From: an uncultured Phycisphaerales bacterium
GTDB taxonomy: Bacteria; Planctomycetota; Phycisphaerae; Sedimentisphaerales; Anaerobacaceae
Assembly (NCBI GenBank): GCA_937927975.1
Contig: CALEZT010000188.1
Coordinates: 1 to 64,000 of the forward strand
Length of the DNA: 64,000 bases
Direction: 5' to 3'
The notes under the pieces were generated by a model that made no database searches, was not told where the DNA came from, and saw only the letters and a list, made by a program, of their open reading frames with translations. Shown one piece after another: positions 8,190-16,078 of this stretch. Position 1 is the stretch's first letter. Each line of letters starts with the position of its first letter. The position numbers were made by a program, and so were the translations under genes.

Positions 8190-9581
8190 ATGAAACCGGT
8201 CAACAGCATCACCCACCATCAGCGGCAGGGCTCCGCACTCGTCCTCTCGCTCATCTTCCTCGCCATGTTCTCGGCGCTGGCCGCGGCCATGGCCGGCATG
8301 TCCGGCGCAAACATCCAAATTGCCGAGAGTCACCGCAAGGTGGACAACGCGCGAGCCTGCGCCGAATCCGGACTGGAAGTCATTCGCTTCTGGATGGACA
8401 AAGTGGAGATTTCCGGCACCACCGCGCCCGACCAGCGGTTTGCCCAGTTGACGTCGGACCTGCAGAGCAAGCTGACCAACGCAGGGATCACGAATCTCGT
8501 CCCGACCGCCACCAGTTCAACCATCGCGATCTCGAACGTGTCGGTCAACTCCGGCCTGGGGCAGAGCTTCTCGGCGCTGCTGACCAAGCTCGACAACGAC
8601 AACATCCGCGTCGATGTGACCGGCCATTACGGGTCCTTCAATCGAACGATCCGCTCGGCCTACGCCTTCGGCACGCGGGCCAACAACGTATTCGACTTCG
8701 GCGTGGCCTCCCGAGGCCCCGTATCCCTCTCGGGCAACGTCGAACTCGAAGGCGTCAACCTCCAGGTTGAGTCCAATGCCTATATCGAAAGCCTCAACAC
8801 TCTTCTGTCGCTGTCGATCATCGGCAATTCGCACATCGCCGGCAACGTGAAGATCGTCAATCCCCTGGCCATGGTCTATCTCCAGGGCGGCAAAGCAGGC
8901 ATCGGGGGCGAGACCGGCGAGGCGGCCATGAACCACGTCCAGATCGGCGTAGCGCCCTGCGAATTTCCCGAGATGGACCCGACCCCCTTCATTCCATACG
9001 CCACGCGAATCCTCACGGCGGCCGACAGCACCTCCGCTAACGCAACGTATGAGAACCTCAGGATTCCCCAAGGGATGAATCCGAGCTTCTCCGGGAACGT
9101 TGTTCTGAAAGGCGTCGTCTTCATCGAATCGCCCAACGTCGTCACCTTCAGCGGTGGCGTCGACATCACAGGAGTCATCGTCACCAATGGAGACCCCACG
9201 GACAACTCCGCCACCAACAAGCTCAAGTTCACCGGCAACGTGACAGGGCATCCCATCACGCAACTGCCGCAGGAGTCGAAATTCGCGGGTCTTCACAGCC
9301 AGATCGGCACGTTCATTATGGCCCCCGGCTTCCAGGTGGGCTTCGGAGGCAGCTTCAGCACCTTGAGCGGAGCCATCGCAGCCAACGGCATCGAGTTGTG
9401 GGGCAACGCCGGCGGCACGATCAACGGATCCATCGTGAACTATTCCGATGCCCCGATGACTCTCCAGGGCAACACGGACCTGTACTTCAACCGCTCGGGC
9501 CTCACGGAGGTCCCCGCCGGTTTCGTGCCGCAATTGGTGATGTTCTACAATCCCGCTTCCTATGCGGAGGTGGTCCTCTGA
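8190..9581 (+). CDS. PilX-like N-terminal domain protein with beta-helical body (module 1)
   Basis: A 463-residue protein whose N-terminus (QRQGSALVLSLIFLAMFSAL, then NIQIAESHRKVDNARACAESGLE) matches the PilX/pseudopilin N-terminal pattern: a short basic leader, one hydrophobic helix, then an Ala-rich helix ending in ESGL. PilX proteins are minor components of type IV pili; this placement in the envelope is an inference. The body from about residue 165 is rich in short GN, SG and GVV repeats (LSGNVELEGV, HIAGNVKI, FSGNVVLKGVVF), suggesting a right-handed beta-solenoid. GAGGG precedes the start. A 59-residue membrane protein follows 89 bp downstream. The whole arrangement is repeated at 10163-12399. 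No pilus assembly genes are nearby. Confidence 0.75.
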   Translation: MKPVNSITHHQRQGSALVLSLIFLAMFSALAAAMAGMSGANIQIAESHRKVDNARACAESGLEVIRFWMDKVEISGTTAPDQRFAQLTSDLQSKLTNAGITNLVPTATSSTIAISNVSVNSGLGQSFSALLTKLDNDNIRVDVTGHYGSFNRTIRSAYAFGTRANNVFDFGVASRGPVSLSGNVELEGVNLQVESNAYIESLNTLLSLSIIGNSHIAGNVKIVNPLAMVYLQGGKAGIGGETGEAAMNHVQIGVAPCEFPEMDPTPFIPYATRILTAADSTSANATYENLRIPQGMNPSFSGNVVLKGVVFIESPNVVTFSGGVDITGVIVTNGDPTDNSATNKLKFTGNVTGHPITQLPQESKFAGLHSQIGTFIMAPGFQVGFGGSFSTLSGAIAANGIELWGNAGGTINGSIVNYSDAPMTLQGNTDLYFNRSGLTEVPAGFVPQLVMFYNPASYAEVVL

Positions 9582-9670
9582 TGAAACCTTTCACACACGA
9601 TACGTCGCGATCCGCAGACACGGACCATTTCGGTTCAACTCCTCACTCGCGGGCAAAGGAGGAAACGCGT

Positions 9671-9850
9671 ATGCAGAAAACATCCTTCAGAACTCTCGCC
9701 CTGCTGCTGGAACTGTTCATCGCCGTGGTGTCCATCCAATACCTGGGCACGATCCGGTCCGCCAAGGCAAGCGCCTCCTGGCTTGGAGGCACTTGTGCGA
9801 CCGGCGCGTCCATCCTGGCGCCGGACGTCAACGACATGATGAAGACCTGA
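9671..9850 (+). CDS. Small single-span membrane protein, partner of PilX-like module 1
   Basis: A 59-residue protein starting at 9671 behind a very strong ribosome binding site (AAAGGAGG at 9656-9663). Residues 6-25 (FRTLALLLELFIAVVSIQYL) form a hydrophobic segment, followed by a short exported tail. It is a paralogue of the product at 12112-12399: both begin M-[QK]-[KR]-T-x-x-RTL-x-LL-x-EL and both follow a PilX-like gene. I do not recognise a named family. Conservation of the pair, position and binding site make it a real gene in my view. The role is unknown; a membrane partner of the PilX-like protein is a guess. Confidence 0.6.
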   Translation: MQKTSFRTLALLLELFIAVVSIQYLGTIRSAKASASWLGGTCATGASILAPDVNDMMKT

Positions 9851-10162
9851 TTCTCCCGCAGAGCGTCACAAGCTCCGCGACGGTATCGCCATGCCAAGGC
9901 CGGTTTCCCCGCTCGGGGAGCCGGCCTCAACGCCAGGCGCCGACGCCGCCCGCCCACGCCCCTCCTTGGTGCCACTCCTCCTTCGATGTCCTTGCCCCGC
10001 CGTCCTTTTCCTCAGGCCCGTGCCCCGTCGCGCACAGATGTTCAGCTCTGCCGTAATTTTCCGGATCGCTTTGCAGATCACGAGTTGTTCTGTACACTTT
10101 GCTTGGGAATATTTGAAGTGAGTCAAGCGAAGCAAGCGGGTTTCCGCCGAGAGGAAAAGAGA
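9851..10162. other. Intergenic region with strong hairpin
   Basis: No gene seen. A GC-rich hairpin lies at 9897-9927 (AGGCCGGTTTCCCCG, CTC, CGGGGAGCCGGCCT), a possible terminator of module 1 although no T-run follows. The 3' part carries the upstream element of module 2. Confidence 0.55.
10085..10120 (+). promoter_or_regulatory. Conserved upstream element of PilX-like module 2
   Basis: Counterpart of 8116-8150. It contains TTGTTC (10085-10090), GTACACTTTGCTTGGG and the shared end TTTGAAGTG (10112-10120), 42 nt before the start at 10163. It could be a promoter or activator site common to both modules. Confidence 0.45.
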
Positions 10163-12058
10163 ATGTCATCCCAACACCCAGTCCGCGGCATGCGCCGCGG
10201 GGCCGCGCTCATCCTGGCCATGGTCTTCGTCCTCGTGTTTTCGGCCCTGGCCGTCGCACTCGCGTCGTTCTCAGGGTCCAACATCCAGATCGCCTCCGGC
10301 CAGCACAAGGTGAACAAGGCGCTTCACGCGGCCCAGTCCGGGCTCGAGTGCGCCAAGTACCTCGTCAAGACGGTGACGACCAGCGCCGGTTGGCCCGCGC
10401 CGACCGACAAGAACTTCGTCACGGACGAGCAGGCCGACCTCGTGTGGGCGGCGCTGTGCCAGTACGCCCAGGACACCCGGATCGACGGCAAGACCGTGCC
10501 GGAACCGTCCGCCTTCGCCGGGGGCGTGGAACTCCTGATGCCGACCATGGATTTCGGCGACGGCAACGGCCAATTCACTCTGCGACTGTTTCGAAATGAC
10601 GATGACCCCCGCGTCATCCACATCCAGTCGACCGGCGCCGACGGAGGCGCGGTCCGTCGCGTCGCCATGACGATGAACGTCACCAAGGACCGCCAGGTCC
10701 TGGAATACGCGATCGCCACGCAGGGACGCATGTGGCTGACCGGCGACACCACCATCCACGGCAGCATCTACAGCTCGTACGGCCGCAAGTACAATTCCAG
10801 CGGAACGTCCTACAGTCTTCTGTCTCAGGCGCCGTTCAACATGACCAGCGACTCCCGAGTGGAAGGCACGATCAACACCGTCCTGAGCCACAGCGATATG
10901 GCGTCGCGGTCCTACCAGCTCGAGACGCTCACCGCGTCCAAGAAGGCCAAGTTCACTTTCGGCGCGACCGTCTATGACGAAGGCGGCAACGTCGTCACGG
11001 ACAGCTACGGCATCGTGGACGACGAAGGCTACATGCTCGATGCCGGCGGCGATCCGGTCTTCGACGCGGAAGGCAAACGGATTCCCGTGGACTTCGCCAA
11101 CCGCGTCTACAGCACAGCCGACGAGATCCAAGGCTACCACGAGAACATCAACTACGGACAGCCCCGTTCCGCCCAGGTGAACGGCATGCAAATCGGGGAT
11201 TACGACACTTCCTCGTACAAGAGCGCCATCTCCACGACGGTTCGGGCCGCATCGGCCTCGGTGATCGAAAATGGCGTCCTCGGGACCTCCGGCGTCAGCA
11301 CGGTCACCGAGTACTTCCCCCACGCCCCGCTGTCCAGCGGCGGCTACACCACCCGCTCGGGCAGCAGCCTGCCCCTGAAACGGCACATCTATGAGAACAA
11401 GACGATCCGCGACGTGGTCGTCGCCAAGGGCACCAACGCCCTGTTCAAGAACTGCACGTTCGAGGGCGTGCTGTACGTCGACACCAACTACAGCGGGCCG
11501 AGCGTCTCGCTTCCCTCGTCCTACACCAGTTCCACAATCAGCTCGTTCCTGTCCACGAGCAAGAACTACAACAACATCCGCTTCGAGAATTGCACGTTCA
11601 ACGGCGTCATCGTCACGAACACGCCGCAGGCCCTCAACAGCAACTGGTGGATGGGCAACAACCTGTACTTCACCGGCGAAGCGGCCTTCGAGAACCAGTC
11701 TTCGGTTCAGGAGGCGACGATCCTGGCGCCCCACTTCAACGTCAACCTGGGCAACACCAATCCCAACGCCAGCGAGAACAACGTCCTGACCGGCGCCATC
11801 GTGGGCGGTATCGTGGACGTTCGCGGCAACGCCCAGATCTACGGAACGATCATCTCGATGGCCGACACGTCGGCCTACAGCAGCGGCTACGTGACCAACA
11901 TCGGCGTCACCCTCGAAGACGGCGGCTCGGAAACCACCGAAGCCGGCGACGTCGGCGTCATCAGCATCACGCCGGATGAGGATACGATGCTTCCCAGCGG
12001 AATCAAGAGCCCGATCATCATCAAGCCGGACCCCAGGACGTATTGCGAAACCATATAG
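10163..12058 (+). CDS. PilX-like N-terminal domain protein with beta-helical body (module 2)
   Basis: A 631-residue homologue of the module 1 protein. The start at 10163 is behind AGAGGAAAAGA. The N-terminus has RRGAALILAMVFVLVFSALA, then NIQIASGQHKVNKALHAAQS and GLE, the same pseudopilin-like layout. The body carries beta-solenoid-like segments (TGDTTIHGSIYSSYG, FKNCTFEGVLYVD, FENCTFNGVIVTN, VDVRGNAQIYGTII), a pattern like polymer-forming or parallel beta-helix proteins. It is 168 residues longer than the first copy and clearly diverged, so the duplication is old. A small membrane protein follows after 53 bp. Function unknown; probably envelope-located. Confidence 0.75.
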   Translation: MSSQHPVRGMRRGAALILAMVFVLVFSALAVALASFSGSNIQIASGQHKVNKALHAAQSGLECAKYLVKTVTTSAGWPAPTDKNFVTDEQADLVWAALCQYAQDTRIDGKTVPEPSAFAGGVELLMPTMDFGDGNGQFTLRLFRNDDDPRVIHIQSTGADGGAVRRVAMTMNVTKDRQVLEYAIATQGRMWLTGDTTIHGSIYSSYGRKYNSSGTSYSLLSQAPFNMTSDSRVEGTINTVLSHSDMASRSYQLETLTASKKAKFTFGATVYDEGGNVVTDSYGIVDDEGYMLDAGGDPVFDAEGKRIPVDFANRVYSTADEIQGYHENINYGQPRSAQVNGMQIGDYDTSSYKSAISTTVRAASASVIENGVLGTSGVSTVTEYFPHAPLSSGGYTTRSGSSLPLKRHIYENKTIRDVVVAKGTNALFKNCTFEGVLYVDTNYSGPSVSLPSSYTSSTISSFLSTSKNYNNIRFENCTFNGVIVTNTPQALNSNWWMGNNLYFTGEAAFENQSSVQEATILAPHFNVNLGNTNPNASENNVLTGAIVGGIVDVRGNAQIYGTIISMADTSAYSSGYVTNIGVTLEDGGSETTEAGDVGVISITPDEDTMLPSGIKSPIIIKPDPRTYCETI

Positions 12059-12111
12059 CCTGCCGTTGAAGAAGGTGCCTATCAACAGAACTTCCTATGA
12101 GAGGGAGGACA

Positions 12112-12399
12112 ATGAAACGAACACCGATCAGAACACTCGTCTTGCTCGTGGAATTGCTCGCGGTCGTGGCGGCCTACCAGTTCATCGCCTGGAGCCCGCC
12201 GGCCACCGCTGCCCTGGTGTGGCTGGGCGACGACGATCCGAACGAGGTCCCCGACCCCAACGCGGTGGACGATCCACAGCCCGAGTGCATCGGGAGCGTC
12301 TCGTGGATCCAGCTCGACGACGAGCCTGAGGATCCCAACGCCCCGGAATCCGAGGGCGAACCCCAGCCGGAAAGCGTCTTCCGCCTGCCGGCCGCCTGA
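12112..12399 (+). CDS. Small membrane protein with acidic tail, partner of PilX-like module 2
   Basis: A 95-residue protein starting at 12112 behind GAGGGAGGA. Its N-terminus (MKRTPIRTLVLLVELLAVVA) aligns with the 59-residue protein at 9671. The tail is much longer and strongly acidic and proline-rich (DDDPNEVPDPNAVDD, EDPNAPESEGEPQPE). It sits 53 bp after the second PilX-like gene. Family not recognised. Being found twice behind a PilX-like gene suggests a functional pair. Confidence 0.6.
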   Translation: MKRTPIRTLVLLVELLAVVAAYQFIAWSPPATAALVWLGDDDPNEVPDPNAVDDPQPECIGSVSWIQLDDEPEDPNAPESEGEPQPESVFRLPAA

Positions 12400-12482
12400 G
12401 GTTCGCGACAAGGACCCTGGACGCTCTTCCGGAGCGTCCAGGCGGAGGCTCCTTGCGACATTGGCCCCTGCGCCGCTGAAGA

Positions 12483-12545
12483 GAACGCCCGGGACTCCGG
12501 TCTTCACAGAAAGACCGGAGCCCCCTGGCGTTCGGGCGTCGTTTT
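12483..12545 (+). terminator. Terminator after PilX-like module 2
   Basis: A long two-part stem: GAACGCC (12483-12489) pairs with GGCGTTC (12527-12533), and inside it CTCCGGTCTT pairs with AAGACCGGAG. TTTT follows at 12542-12545. A second hairpin at 12416-12442 (CCTGGACGCT with AGCGTCCAGG) lies between it and the stop codon. Confidence 0.65.
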
Positions 12546-12596
12546 CCGCATTTCCTCTCCCCAGACCATCATCCTTTTCCCACCCTCTCTTGCCCT

Positions 12597-12625
12597 TTGA
12601 CAGATCGAAGCGGATATGCTCTAAT
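12597..12625 (+). promoter_or_regulatory. Promoter of carB
   Basis: A perfect -35 TTGACA (12597-12602), a 17-bp spacer and -10 TCTAAT (12620-12625). The leader to carB is about 120 nt long and contains no recognisable riboswitch. Confidence 0.7.
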
Positions 12626-12754
12626 CCCGCCAGCCCGGTCAGGTCGCGACCTCGGCGTCCGACGTTCCGCTAAACGCCGGAAAGAGGTTCTGGGGACCAC
12701 CAGCGCGATGAATCGCGTCGGGACGCCCTTTGTCGTAACTTCAGGAGAAACCCA

Positions 12755-15700
12755 ATGCCCAAACGAACGGACATCAAGAAGGTACTGATCATCGGTTCCG
12801 GCCCCATCGTGATCGGCCAGGCCTGCGAATTCGACTACTCGGGCACGCAGGCCTGCAAGGCTCTTCGCAAGCTCGGCTACGAGATCGTGCTGGTCAACTC
12901 GAACCCGGCCACCATCATGACCGATCCCGGCATGGCCGACGCCACGTACATCGAGCCGCTGACGGTCAACGCGGTGACGGAGATCATCAAAGTCGAGCGT
13001 CCGGACGCCCTGCTGCCGAACCTGGGCGGCCAGACCGGTCTGAACCTGGCGTCGGAACTGGCCGCGGCAGGCGTTCTCGACCAATACGGCGTCCAGGTCA
13101 TCGGCGTGAAGCTCGACGCCATCAAACGAGGCGAGGACCGCCAGGCCTTCAAGGACACGATGCTGAGACTGGGCATCGACATGCCTCGCAGCGAGATCGC
13201 CTACAGCGTCGAGGAGGCCGAGAAGATCGCCGAGAAGCTGGGCTACCCGGTCATCATCCGTCCGGCCTACACGATGGGCGGCACCGGCGGCGGCGCCGTC
13301 TTCAACGTCGAAGAGCTGCGGACGATCGCCAGCCGGGGGCTGGATGTCAGCCTGGTCCACCAGATCCTCGTCGAAGAGTCCGTCTTGGGGTGGGAAGAAC
13401 TGGAGCTGGAGGTCGTTCGAGACTCCAAGGGGCACAAGATCACCGTCTGCTTCATCGAGAACGTTGACCCCATGGGCGTCCACACGGGCGACTCCTATTG
13501 CACCGCTCCCATGTTGACCATCGACACCGCCCTCCAGGAACGATTGCAGAAGTACTCGTACGACATCGTCGACGCGATCGGAGTCATCGGCGGCACGAAC
13601 GTCCAGTTCGCCCACGATCCCGCCACCGACCGGGTCGTCATCATCGAGATCAACCCGCGGACAAGCCGCTCTTCGGCGCTGGCTTCCAAGGCGACCGGCT
13701 TCCCGATCGCCTTCGTCTCGGCCCTGCTGGCGGCCGGGCTGACTCTCGACGAAATCCCCTACTGGCGCGACGGGACATTGGACAAATACACCCCCTCCGG
13801 CGATTACGTCGTCGTCAAGTTCGCCCGCTGGGCCTTCGAGAAGTTCAAAGGCGTCGAAGACCGCCTGGGCACCCAGATGCGCGCCGTCGGCGAAGTGATG
13901 AGCATCGGCAAGAACTACAAGGAGGCGTTCCACAAGGCCATTCGTTCTCTGGAGAACAGCCGCCACGGCCTGGGCTTCGCCAAGAACTTCAACAAGCTGT
14001 CCCTCGATCAGTTGATGTCGATGTTGACCTACCCCACCAGCGAGCGGCAGTTCGTCATGTATGAGGCCCTCCGCAAGGGCGCCAGCATCGACGCCATCTA
14101 CGACAAGACGCGGATCAAGCACTGGTTCATCCAGCAGATGGCGGAACTGGTCGCCCTGGAGGAGCAGATCCTTCAGCACAAGGGCAAGACGCTGCCCGAC
14201 CAACTCCTGCTGCAGGCCAAGAAGGACGGGTTCGCCGACAAGTACCTCGCCAAACTGCTCGGAGTCCCGGAGGCCCAGATCCGTGGCCAACGGATCAAGC
14301 TCGGCGTCACCGAAGCCTGGGACGCGGTCCCGGTCAGCGGCGTCGAGAACGCAGCCTATTACTACTCTACCTACAACGGCCCGGACAAGGTCCCCGTCAG
14401 CAACCGTCGCAAGATCATGGTCCTCGGCGGCGGTCCCAACCGCATCGGTCAGGGCATCGAGTTCGACTACTGCTGCGTCCATGCGGCCTTCACGCTCCGC
14501 GACGAGGGCTTTGAATCGATCATGGTCAACTGCAACCCCGAGACCGTGTCCACCGACTACGACACGTCGGACAAGCTCTACTTCGAGCCGCTGACCGTCG
14601 AGGACGTCCTGAGCATCTACGAAAAGGAAAAGCCCGAAGGGGTGATCGTCCAGTTCGGCGGCCAAACCCCGCTGAATCTCGCGATGGAACTGGCCCAGGC
14701 GGGCGTCAAGATCATCGGAACCTCGCCCGAGGCGATCGACCTGGCGGAGGACCGCGACCGGTTCCGCGTCGCGATCCGCAAGATGGGCATTCCTCAACCC
14801 GAGTCCGGCATGGCCGGCAGTCCGGAAGAGGCCATCAAGATCGCGGACCAGATCGGCTATCCGCTGATGGTGCGTCCCTCTTTCGTCCTGGGCGGCCGGG
14901 CGATGGAAGTCGTCCACGACGAGGAAATGCTCCGCCTCTACGTCGCCAAGGCGGTCGAAGTCTCGCCCGAACGTCCCATCCTGATCGACAAGTTCCTGGA
15001 GAACGCCACCGAGACCGAGGCCGACGCCATCGCCGACGGGGTCGACGCCTTCGTCCCGGCGGTCATGGAGCACATCGAGCTGGCGGGCATCCATTCCGGC
15101 GACTCGGCCTGCGTCATCCCGCCGGTGAGCATCGCGAAGAAACACCTCGACACGATCCGCGACTACACCCGCCGGATCGCGGTGGAGCTGAACGTCGTCG
15201 GCCTGATGAACATCCAATACGCCATCTGCAACGATGTGGTCTACATACTCGAAGCCAACCCGCGGGCGTCGCGAACGGTTCCGCTGGTGTCGAAGGTCTG
15301 CAACATCGGCATGGCCCGCTTGGCCGTCCAGTGCATGCTCGGCAAGAGACTCTCCCAACTCAATCTGACGCTAAAGAAGATCCCGCACTTCGGCGTCAAA
15401 GAGGCGGTGTTCCCGTTCAACATGTTCCCGGAGGTGGACCCCCTGCTCGGTCCCGAGATGCGATCGACGGGCGAAGTGCTCGGCATGGCGAACTCCTACG
15501 GCCTGGCGTTTTTCAAGTCGCAGCAGGCGGCCAAATCGGAGCTGCCCATCGAGGGCACCGTACTGATGACGGTGACGGACGCCGACAAAAAAGACGCCGT
15601 CACAGTGGCCAAGGAGTTCCAAAAGCTTGGCTTCCGGATCAAGGCGACGGAAGGCACCTGCAAGGGTCTGGCCGCCGGCGGCGTGCAGGCCGAGCCCATC

Positions 15701-15958
15701 CTCAAGATGTACGAGGGCCGGCCCAACATCGCCGACGCCATCAAGAACGGCGAGATCCAGCTCGTCATCAACACCCCCGCCGGCAAACTGAGCAAGACCG
15801 ACGACTCCTACATCCGCAAGACCGCGATCAAGTACAAGGTCTCGTACATCACGACGACCGCAGCGGCCGCCGCCGCGGTCAAGGGGATCGCCGAGACGCG
15901 GGCCAGCGGCGCCGCGCCCGTCCGCTCGCTTCAGAGCTACCACGCGGGAATCAAGTAG
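12755..15958 (+). CDS. carB: Carbamoyl-phosphate synthase large subunit
   Basis: Makes carbamoyl phosphate from ammonia, bicarbonate and two ATP for pyrimidine and arginine synthesis. The 1067-residue length is typical. The two ATP-grasp halves each begin with the family signature (IIGSGPIVIGQACEFDYSG near residue 11; VLGGGPNRIGQGIEFDYC near 557). EINPRTSRSSALASKATG and EANPRASRTVPLVSKV mark the two synthetase domains. The C-terminal MGS-like allosteric domain starts near residue 930. AGGAG precedes the ATG. The small subunit carA is not adjacent. A strong hairpin follows. Confidence 0.96.
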   Translation: MPKRTDIKKVLIIGSGPIVIGQACEFDYSGTQACKALRKLGYEIVLVNSNPATIMTDPGMADATYIEPLTVNAVTEIIKVERPDALLPNLGGQTGLNLASELAAAGVLDQYGVQVIGVKLDAIKRGEDRQAFKDTMLRLGIDMPRSEIAYSVEEAEKIAEKLGYPVIIRPAYTMGGTGGGAVFNVEELRTIASRGLDVSLVHQILVEESVLGWEELELEVVRDSKGHKITVCFIENVDPMGVHTGDSYCTAPMLTIDTALQERLQKYSYDIVDAIGVIGGTNVQFAHDPATDRVVIIEINPRTSRSSALASKATGFPIAFVSALLAAGLTLDEIPYWRDGTLDKYTPSGDYVVVKFARWAFEKFKGVEDRLGTQMRAVGEVMSIGKNYKEAFHKAIRSLENSRHGLGFAKNFNKLSLDQLMSMLTYPTSERQFVMYEALRKGASIDAIYDKTRIKHWFIQQMAELVALEEQILQHKGKTLPDQLLLQAKKDGFADKYLAKLLGVPEAQIRGQRIKLGVTEAWDAVPVSGVENAAYYYSTYNGPDKVPVSNRRKIMVLGGGPNRIGQGIEFDYCCVHAAFTLRDEGFESIMVNCNPETVSTDYDTSDKLYFEPLTVEDVLSIYEKEKPEGVIVQFGGQTPLNLAMELAQAGVKIIGTSPEAIDLAEDRDRFRVAIRKMGIPQPESGMAGSPEEAIKIADQIGYPLMVRPSFVLGGRAMEVVHDEEMLRLYVAKAVEVSPERPILIDKFLENATETEADAIADGVDAFVPAVMEHIELAGIHSGDSACVIPPVSIAKKHLDTIRDYTRRIAVELNVVGLMNIQYAICNDVVYILEANPRASRTVPLVSKVCNIGMARLAVQCMLGKRLSQLNLTLKKIPHFGVKEAVFPFNMFPEVDPLLGPEMRSTGEVLGMANSYGLAFFKSQQAAKSELPIEGTVLMTVTDADKKDAVTVAKEFQKLGFRIKATEGTCKGLAAGGVQAEPILKMYEGRPNIADAIKNGEIQLVINTPAGKLSKTDDSYIRKTAIKYKVSYITTTAAAAAAVKGIAETRASGAAPVRSLQSYHAGIK

Positions 15959-15972
15959 CGATCCATCGGCAG

Positions 15973-16014
15973 GCCCAGGCAAACGCGGACGCCATGATCC
16001 GCGTTTGCCTGGGC
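15973..16014 (+). terminator. Hairpin after carB
   Basis: Perfect 17-bp arms GCCCAGGCAAACGCGGA (15973-15989) and TCCGCGTTTGCCTGGGC (15998-16014) with an 8-nt loop. No T-run follows, so this may be a terminator or an mRNA 3'-end stabiliser. Confidence 0.55.
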
Positions 16015-16041
16015 TCCCGTCTCGAAATTCCCGATTCCGGT

Positions 16042-16070
16042 TTGCCGCGCCCAGGGTCTTGGTGTATCAT
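16042..16070 (+). promoter_or_regulatory. Promoter of lon, possibly giving a leaderless mRNA
   Basis: TTGCCG (16042-16047), a 17-bp spacer, then TATCAT (16065-16070). The ATG of lon begins at 16079, 8 nt beyond the -10 box, and no ribosome binding site can be seen. Confidence 0.6.
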
Positions 16071-16078
16071 CGGCTCTC

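Noticed and set aside
12569..15358. A 929-residue minus-strand frame opposite carB
   Set aside because: Shadow of carB; composition rich in Asp, Gly, Val and Arg without motifs.
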